11,406 bases of DNA from Actinomycetota bacterium (GTDB lineage: Bacteria; Actinomycetota; Thermoleophilia; Gaiellales; Gaiellaceae): assembly GCA_003170995.1 (NCBI GenBank), contig PMXT01000022.1, positions 1 through 11,406 of the forward strand, in the 5' to 3' direction. Both the position numbers and the translations under genes were made by a program. A model generated the notes under the pieces. That model was not told where the DNA came from. It worked only from the letters and a program-made list of their open reading frames with translations, and made no database searches. The stretch's first letter is position 1. Each line of letters opens with the position of its first letter. This document shows positions 7,301 to 11,406 of this stretch, one piece after another.

Positions 7301-7340
7301 GGCCTAGGCGATTACATCACCTCTCTCTAGCCGCCTAGCC
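7301..7340 (-). promoter_or_regulatory. Inverted repeat flanking a second candidate metK -10 (TGTAAT)
   Basis: CTAGGCG (7304-7310) and CGCCTAG (7332-7338) form 7-bp perfect arms, extendable by GG/CC with one bulged base. Between them on the minus strand lies TGTAAT (7311-7316), five of six to TATAAT, in a TGATGTAAT context. A GGCTAG direct repeat overlaps the distal arm. This could be an operator around a metK promoter with a leader of about 70 nt. No good -35 is seen, and the site is unproven. Confidence 0.3.
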
Positions 7341-7350
7341 GGCGAGTGCA

Positions 7351-7382
7351 GCGCCGAATCGGCAGAGACAAACTGTCGGCGC
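7351..7382. repeat. Inverted repeat in the metK-lipoprotein intergenic region
   Basis: GCGCCGA (7351-7357) and TCGGCGC (7376-7382) are perfect 7-bp arms separated by 18 nt. It lies directly beyond the hairpin at 7389-7428 and could be a second, weaker element of the same terminator region. Confidence 0.35.
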
Positions 7383-7388
7383 AGGAAG

Positions 7389-7428
7389 ATGAGGCGCCGC
7401 CACGCTGAGCTGCGCGGCGACGCCTCAT
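7389..7428 (-). terminator. Strong hairpin terminator of the der-gpsA-lipoprotein unit
   Basis: On the minus strand this forms an uninterrupted 17-bp stem with a 6-nt loop (agctca), starting 9 nt after the lipoprotein stop. Two positions (7397/7420 and 7402/7415) are G-U pairs in minus-strand RNA but would be C-A mismatches in plus-strand RNA. That asymmetry argues that it acts on the minus-strand transcript. The tract after the stem (CTTCCTG) is only partly U-rich, so it may be an L-shaped actinobacterial terminator lacking a U-run. Confidence 0.75.
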
Positions 7429-7437
7429 TTACGTTCC

Positions 7438-8904
7438 CTATTTGATCGAGAACAGCGCTTTCAGCTCGATCTTGTCGCCATTGGCGGCGATGTAGCCAAG
7501 CACCGCGGATAGCCCGTTGAGACTGCTCAGATTCGAGCTGCTCGAGGAGCCCCCGAGACTGCCGACGACCGAGCTGCCGCTCTTTGAGAGCGCAGCCAGC
7601 TTCGCGAAGTCGATGTAGCCGACTCCGGCGTTGGCCGCCGGGATGGCCAGCTCTTTCGCAGCCGCGCTGTAGACCGGATCGCTCGAGAGCTTTGAGCTGC
7701 CGGGCAGCGCATCGGCATTCGTGACAACGAAGAGATTGCCACCGTCGACACCTAAGTAGATGCTCGTCTTTCCGAGCGTCAGCTCGGTGGCCGCGACGCC
7801 GCCGACCGTGACCGACTTGCTCGAGCCTTTGGACTGCGCTGACAGGAGCGTGGCCACCTTATCGAGCATCGTCTTCGACTTGGCCGCGTCCGCCGCCTTG
7901 ATCAGCAGCCCGACGCCCGACTCGGTCCCGTAAATCGACATCTCGCTTCCGGCCAGGGCTGCGAGATCATCGAGCGTGACGCCGAGCGCCGCCTCCATCG
8001 CCGGGATTTGACTTCCGTACTTCTTGTTGTTGCGCAGATTCTCGACGGCCTTGTCGAGACCTAGCGTCTTTCCGTTCAGATCCACGGCGAACGAGGTTCC
8101 ACTCGGAAGCTCATCGACCAGCGACAGGTTGGAGTTGGCCAGGCTCGTCTTGCCTTTGAAGATGCCGTCGATTGAGAGCCCCGTCGGAACGGCGCTGACA
8201 GCCAGCGTCCCCCACTCCAGCTGGTTCTTGCCGACTGCCTTCTGGAGTGCTTTCGACACTGTCGCATTGGAGCTGAGCGAGGCCATCGAAGAGGCGTTGA
8301 TCGCGGAGCCCTCGAAGTAGGCCCTCACGAGCGAATCGGTCGGAGTCCCTGCGATAGCCGCCTTGAAGGCGCTGGAATCAGCCAGCTTCCCCTTCGCAGC
8401 GGCACTATTGAACTGATCCAGCGCAGCCTGCGAGTCGGCCACCGCAAGCCAGGAGCCGATCTCGGTCGTGACCGACTTCGTCTTGCTGGTGTCCTGGGCC
8501 AAAATGCTTTTCAGCTTGGCTGGATCCTTCGTGTTGGTGAGAACCACCTGCATAGACTTCGACTTCGCCGACGTGCCGAGCTCAACGAAGTTCGTGGTCG
8601 AGCCGAGCGCCTGCTCGACTTCCGAGAGCGTGATACCCGAGCTTGTGAGCGACTTAGTGAGGCTCTTCTGCAACGCCGGGACGCCGGTCAGAAGCTTCAT
8701 CGCCTGCTTCCACTGAGCGCCAGTGCTATCGGTGTTGATCGAGAAGAAGGCGGTCGCGCTCGCCGGCACGAGCTCAGCGCCCGTGATGCTCGAGCTGCCA
8801 CTAGGCGTGGTCGACGAGGAGCTGCTCTTGCTCTTGCCACCACATGCCGCCAACACGAGCAAGCAGGCAAACACGAGAGCGAGTGATAGAGATGTTCGAC
8901 GCAT
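7438..8904 (-). CDS. Exported lipoprotein, DUF3352-like, with an apparent internal duplication
   Basis: 488-residue predicted lipoprotein of unknown function. Residues 1-20 are a signal peptide (MRRTS, then a hydrophobic core) ending in the lipobox LAAC, so Cys21 would be lipidated and the protein anchored outside the cytoplasmic membrane. Residues 22-40 are a Ser/Gly/Lys linker. The rest resembles the DUF3352 family by eye: the N-terminal ELVPASATAFFSIN and the WLAVADSQAAL segment are typical. It reads as two similar halves, about 44-251 and 264-488. Cys21 is the only cysteine in the mature protein. Composition is rich in Ser, Ala, Thr, Lys and Leu, and less Arg-rich than its neighbours, fitting an exported protein. 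A second Ser-rich stretch lies at 440-460. The ATG at 8902-8904 has a GGAGG 8 nt upstream, which excludes the TTG at 8917-8919 because it overlaps the SD. No enzyme motif is seen. Confidence 0.85.
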   Translation of the reverse strand: MRRTSLSLALVFACLLVLAACGGKSKSSSSSTTPSGSSSITGAELVPASATAFFSINTDSTGAQWKQAMKLLTGVPALQKSLTKSLTSSGITLSEVEQALGSTTNFVELGTSAKSKSMQVVLTNTKDPAKLKSILAQDTSKTKSVTTEIGSWLAVADSQAALDQFNSAAAKGKLADSSAFKAAIAGTPTDSLVRAYFEGSAINASSMASLSSNATVSKALQKAVGKNQLEWGTLAVSAVPTGLSIDGIFKGKTSLANSNLSLVDELPSGTSFAVDLNGKTLGLDKAVENLRNNKKYGSQIPAMEAALGVTLDDLAALAGSEMSIYGTESGVGLLIKAADAAKSKTMLDKVATLLSAQSKGSSKSVTVGGVAATELTLGKTSIYLGVDGGNLFVVTNADALPGSSKLSSDPVYSAAAKELAIPAANAGVGYIDFAKLAALSKSGSSVVGSLGGSSSSSNLSSLNGLSAVLGYIAANGDKIELKALFSIK

Positions 8905-8912
8905 TGAGTAAA

Positions 8913-8917
8913 CCTCC
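8913..8917 (-). promoter_or_regulatory. Shine-Dalgarno (GGAGG) of the lipoprotein gene
   Basis: GGAGG lies 8 nt before the ATG at 8904. It is the only near-perfect ribosome-binding site in the window and fixes the start of this gene. It contrasts with the genes to the left, several of which have none. Confidence 0.8.
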
Positions 8918-8950
8918 AAGGCTGAGAGACTGGTGTGCCTGAAGCCTAGA

Positions 8951-9928
8951 TCAGACCGGCGACGCTGACCACTCCCCGGTCGGTTTCCTTCCCATCAGCT
9001 CGACCGCGAGATCTTTCACCTCTCCGCCGGCAAGGACGGCGCAGACCGCATCGGTGATCGGCAGCTCGACGCCGACTCGCCGTGCCATCTCGCCGAGGAC
9101 GGGCGCGGCCACCATCCCCTCGACGGTGCCGATCTGCTCCCGTGCCTGCTCGGGCGTGACGCCACGGCCGATGAGCTCGCCGGCGCGCCGATTGCGGCCG
9201 TGCGGATGCCAGCAGGTCGCGATCAGATCGCCCATCCCGGCCAGGCCGGCGAAGGTGCCGGCACGGGCGCCGCAGGCGAGTCCGAGACGCGTCATCTCGG
9301 CTAGGCCCCGCGTCATCAGGGCGGCCTTGGCGTTGTCTCCCAGGCCAAGCCCGTCAACGGCGCCGGCGGCCAGCGCGATCACGTTCTTGGCGGCCCCACA
9401 CAGCTCCACTCCGATCAGATCGGAGTTGATATAGACGCGAAAAACGGGCGAGGCGATCTCGGCCTGGAGCCGGGCGGCAAGCTCCTGGTCGTCGCTCGCC
9501 ACGACCGCTGCGGCGGGCAGATTCGCAGCGATCTCCTCCGCGAAGTTCGGGCCCGAGAGAACGGCCACTGGCCGTCCCTCGACAAGCGTCGAGAGCCTGG
9601 CGCCCGAGATCGGATCGAGACCCTTGGTGAGACTCAACAGCGGCGAGGCACCGGGAAGGCAGGCAACCGCCGCGGCGAAAGCGCGGCTCGGTACGGCCAC
9701 TACCAGCAGATCGACGTGCTCGAAGAGCTCCCCGGCTTGCGAGACGGTGAGCGCCTCGACTCCCCCGAGCTCGAGCTCGGGTAGGTAGCGGGGGTTTCTA
9801 CCGCTACTTACCAGCGAGTGAACTACATCAGCGTCACAATCAACGAGCGACACCTCGTGCTGATGATCGGCGAGCAGATGGGCGAACGCCGTTCCCCACA
9901 TCCCCGCTCCCAGTATCCCGACCTTCAC
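8951..9928 (-). CDS. gpsA: Glycerol-3-phosphate dehydrogenase [NAD(P)+]
   Basis: Reduces dihydroxyacetone phosphate to sn-glycerol-3-phosphate, the backbone of phospholipids. Its 325 residues are normal for the family. The nucleotide-binding motif GAGMWG is at 7-12. LTKG (100-103), SGPNFAEE (125-132) and the catalytic Lys181 in GVELCGAAKN follow. The substrate-binding helix has GDNAKAALMTRG (197-208) and GMGDLIATC (231-239), then HGRNRR (243-248), where Arg contacts the substrate, and the conserved VEG (269-271). The start is a GTG at 9926-9928, 4 nt after the der stop; AGGCGG about 7 nt upstream, inside the end of der, can serve as ribosome-binding site. This tight spacing indicates cotranscription with der. 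The downstream lipoprotein starts 46 nt after the stop and no terminator lies between them. Confidence 0.97.
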   Translation of the reverse strand: MKVGILGAGMWGTAFAHLLADHQHEVSLVDCDADVVHSLVSSGRNPRYLPELELGGVEALTVSQAGELFEHVDLLVVAVPSRAFAAAVACLPGASPLLSLTKGLDPISGARLSTLVEGRPVAVLSGPNFAEEIAANLPAAAVVASDDQELAARLQAEIASPVFRVYINSDLIGVELCGAAKNVIALAAGAVDGLGLGDNAKAALMTRGLAEMTRLGLACGARAGTFAGLAGMGDLIATCWHPHGRNRRAGELIGRGVTPEQAREQIGTVEGMVAAPVLGEMARRVGVELPITDAVCAVLAGGEVKDLAVELMGRKPTGEWSASPV

Positions 9929-9932
9929 GCTG

Positions 9933-11276
9933 TTACCGCCTAATGAAATCGATCGTCACCGGCACTCCGTCGAGCGAGAAGCGCGCGCGTAGCTCGTTCT
10001 CGACCCAGTAACCGTAGTCGCGCGTCACGAGCGTCGGGTCGTTTACGTGGATACGAAAGCGCGGCGGGCGCACCTGCACCTGGGCGCCGTAGAGCATCTT
10101 CAGCCTACGCCGAGCGCGGGCGGGCGGCTGGCGCGTCTCCATCAACTCGCCCAGGAAGCGGTTCAACTCGCCGGTAGTCACTCTGCCGGCATAGCGAGCA
10201 AATAGCGCCTCGATGTCGTCGAGCAACCTGCCGACTCCCCTTCCCGTCTTCGCCGAGACCGCCCTGACCGGCGGCCGCTGGCGCACGCGGCGCTTGATCT
10301 CCGGCTTCAAATCATCGGTGTCGAAACGCGAGATGTCCCACTTGGCCAGCACCACGAGGGTCGCGCACTGCGCCTTGCGGGCGATATCGGCGACGCTCAG
10401 GTCATGGTCGACCAGCCCCTCCTCGGAATCCACCAGAACGAGCGCCACATCGGCCCGTTCCGCCGCCTCGAGCGCGCGCAGCTCGGAGTAGTACTCGATT
10501 CCCTGGCGGTGCTTGCGCTTGCGCCGCAGCCCCGCGGTGTCGATCAGTAGGAACTCTTGCTCGCCGCGCACGAGTCGGGTGTCGATGGCGTCGCGGGTCG
10601 TGCCCGGGCGATCGGAGACGATCACCCGCTCCTGACCGAGGATGGCGTTGAGGAGCGACGATTTGCCGACGTTCGGGCGGCCAAGAATCGCCACCCTGAT
10701 CGCCTCCTCGCTTAGGGTAGGCTCGGTTTCGCCGGGCAGAAGCTCGACGATGCGATCGAGCAGATCGCCCGCGCCGAGACCGTGCAGGGCCGAGATCGCA
10801 AATGGCTCGCCGAGGCCGAGGCGATGAAACTCGAGCGCGCGCAACTCCTGCGACGGATCATCGATCTTGTTCGCGGTCAGCAGAACCGGCTTTCTGGCGC
10901 TGCGCAGGATCTCGGCGACTTCCTCGTCACCGGTCGTGACTCCCAGAGTCGCATCGACGAGAAAGACGACCACGTCGGCTTCGGCGATAGCGGCCCGCGC
11001 CTGCTCCGCGATGGCACGCGTCAGCGGCGAGGAGTCGCCGATATCGACGCCGCCGGTGTCGATGAGCAGGAAGTTCTCGCCGTTCCAGTCACAGAGGAGC
11101 TCTTTCCGATCGCGGGTGACGCCCGAGCTCTCGTGTACGACCGCGGCACGGCTGCTGGTGAGCCGGTTGACCAGAGTGGACTTGCCGACGTTGGGGAAGC
11201 CGACGATCGCCACTCGCCCGGCCAGACGCCCGCTTTCGCTCGGTGCCAGCACGCCTCGCTCGTTCTTTCGTCTCAT
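9933..11276 (-). CDS. der: Ribosome-assembly GTPase Der (EngA), double G domain
   Basis: GTPase with two tandem G domains and a KH-like C-terminal domain, needed for 50S subunit maturation. It has 447 residues from the ATG at 11274-11276. First G domain: P-loop GFPNVGKST (26-34), GVTRDR (52-57), DTGG (73-76), NKID (136-139). Second: GRPNVGKSS (199-207), PGTTRDAID (224-232), DTAG (246-249) and AKWD (311-314). The KH-like domain covers about 370-447. Two departures are seen: AKWD replaces the usual NKWD base-recognition motif of the second domain, and GFPNVGKS replaces GRPNVGKS in the first. About 20 residues precede the usual N-terminus. A TTG just before the ATG and a GTG at codon 9 are alternative starts; a G-rich tract 6 nt upstream of the ATG favours it. 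The upstream gene ends 21 nt away and gpsA follows after 4 nt. Confidence 0.96.
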   Translation of the reverse strand: MRRKNERGVLAPSESGRLAGRVAIVGFPNVGKSTLVNRLTSSRAAVVHESSGVTRDRKELLCDWNGENFLLIDTGGVDIGDSSPLTRAIAEQARAAIAEADVVVFLVDATLGVTTGDEEVAEILRSARKPVLLTANKIDDPSQELRALEFHRLGLGEPFAISALHGLGAGDLLDRIVELLPGETEPTLSEEAIRVAILGRPNVGKSSLLNAILGQERVIVSDRPGTTRDAIDTRLVRGEQEFLLIDTAGLRRKRKHRQGIEYYSELRALEAAERADVALVLVDSEEGLVDHDLSVADIARKAQCATLVVLAKWDISRFDTDDLKPEIKRRVRQRPPVRAVSAKTGRGVGRLLDDIEALFARYAGRVTTGELNRFLGELMETRQPPARARRRLKMLYGAQVQVRPPRFRIHVNDPTLVTRDYGYWVENELRARFSLDGVPVTIDFIRR

Positions 11277-11297
11277 CAACCGCCCCCCGGCGAGCTC

Positions 11298-11406
11298 TCA
11301 GTTACGCGGCGGCACGGTCAGGCCGTGCGGCCGCCCCTGGGCCTGAACCTCGCCCAGCCAGGCCCAAAGACGGTAGATCTCGCGCTCGATCTCGACCGTC
11401 GCCTCG
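11298..11406 (-). CDS. C-terminal end of an unidentified gene upstream of der
   Basis: The last 35 complete codons of a minus-strand gene are visible, ending in TGA at 11298-11300. The tail includes EIEREIYRLWAWLGE and ends with TVPPRN. It reads as an amphipathic helix followed by a Gly/Pro-rich tail, with no membrane segment. I cannot identify it from this piece. In related actinobacteria a PlsC-type 1-acylglycerol-3-phosphate acyltransferase or a cytidylate kinase often precedes der; an acyltransferase tail would fit the nearby gpsA, but that is a guess. The 21-nt gap to der suggests one operon. Confidence 0.6.
   Translation of the reverse strand, partial: EATVEIEREIYRLWAWLGEVQAQGRPHGLTVPPRN

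Noticed and set aside
7237..7437. SAM riboswitch or small RNA before metK
   Set aside because: An AGAGAGGTG string recalls the start of an S-box, but the other conserved blocks are missing and no matching multi-stem fold was evident by eye.
1..11406. Mobile element, prophage, CRISPR, toxin-antitoxin or defence system
   Set aside because: No transposase, integrase, spaced repeats or small paired genes were seen; all genes are colinear housekeeping genes or an ordinary lipoprotein.

Overview
This high-GC window carries genes on the minus strand only, packed head to tail, and reads as chromosomal housekeeping DNA. Gene order, the GC-biased codon use, GTG starts, a DUF3352-type lipoprotein and a helicase-competent PriA suggest a deep-branching actinobacterium, most likely Thermoleophilia (Gaiellales/Solirubrobacterales-like). 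That placement is inference, because there is no rRNA in the window. I see no mobile element, phage gene, CRISPR array, tRNA or toxin-antitoxin pair. I see no credible plus-strand gene; the long plus-strand frames are antisense shadows typical of GC-rich coding DNA.

Layout in the direction of transcription (right to left): the 3' end of an unidentified gene (possibly a PlsC-type acyltransferase, 11298-11406); der (ribosome-assembly GTPase, 9933-11276); gpsA (glycerol-3-phosphate dehydrogenase, 8951-9928); a Ser/Thr/Ala-rich DUF3352-like lipoprotein with its own Shine-Dalgarno (7438-8904); a strong hairpin terminator and a 201-nt intergenic region; metK (6019-7236); priA (3993-5921); def (3276-3848); fmt (2448-3269); rsmB (1195-2448); and a 5' portion of an M32 carboxypeptidase (1-1128, running off the left edge). 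No gene-free stretch exceeds about 200 nt.

The genes fall into two blocks. The right block (end of an upstream gene, der, gpsA, lipoprotein) joins ribosome assembly, phospholipid-precursor synthesis and an exported protein of unknown role. It ends at the hairpin at 7389-7428. The left block metK-priA-def-fmt-rsmB resembles a familiar actinobacterial order. MetK makes S-adenosylmethionine, which RsmB uses to methylate 16S rRNA. Fmt formylates initiator Met-tRNA, and Def removes the formyl group from new proteins. PriA restarts replication forks.

The most interesting signals are modest ones. A TAGNNT motif sits 7-8 nt in front of all four starts that follow a long intergenic gap (M32 gene, def, priA, metK), while the tightly coupled genes lack it; this suggests -10 boxes of leaderless transcripts. 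The lipoprotein appears to be an internal tandem duplication. The second G domain of Der has AKWD where the family has NKWD. PriA keeps a complete helicase core and all eight zinc-binding cysteines, unlike the PriA homologues of mycobacteria and streptomycetes. Fmt has a shortened C-terminal domain. I found no convincing undescribed multi-gene system.
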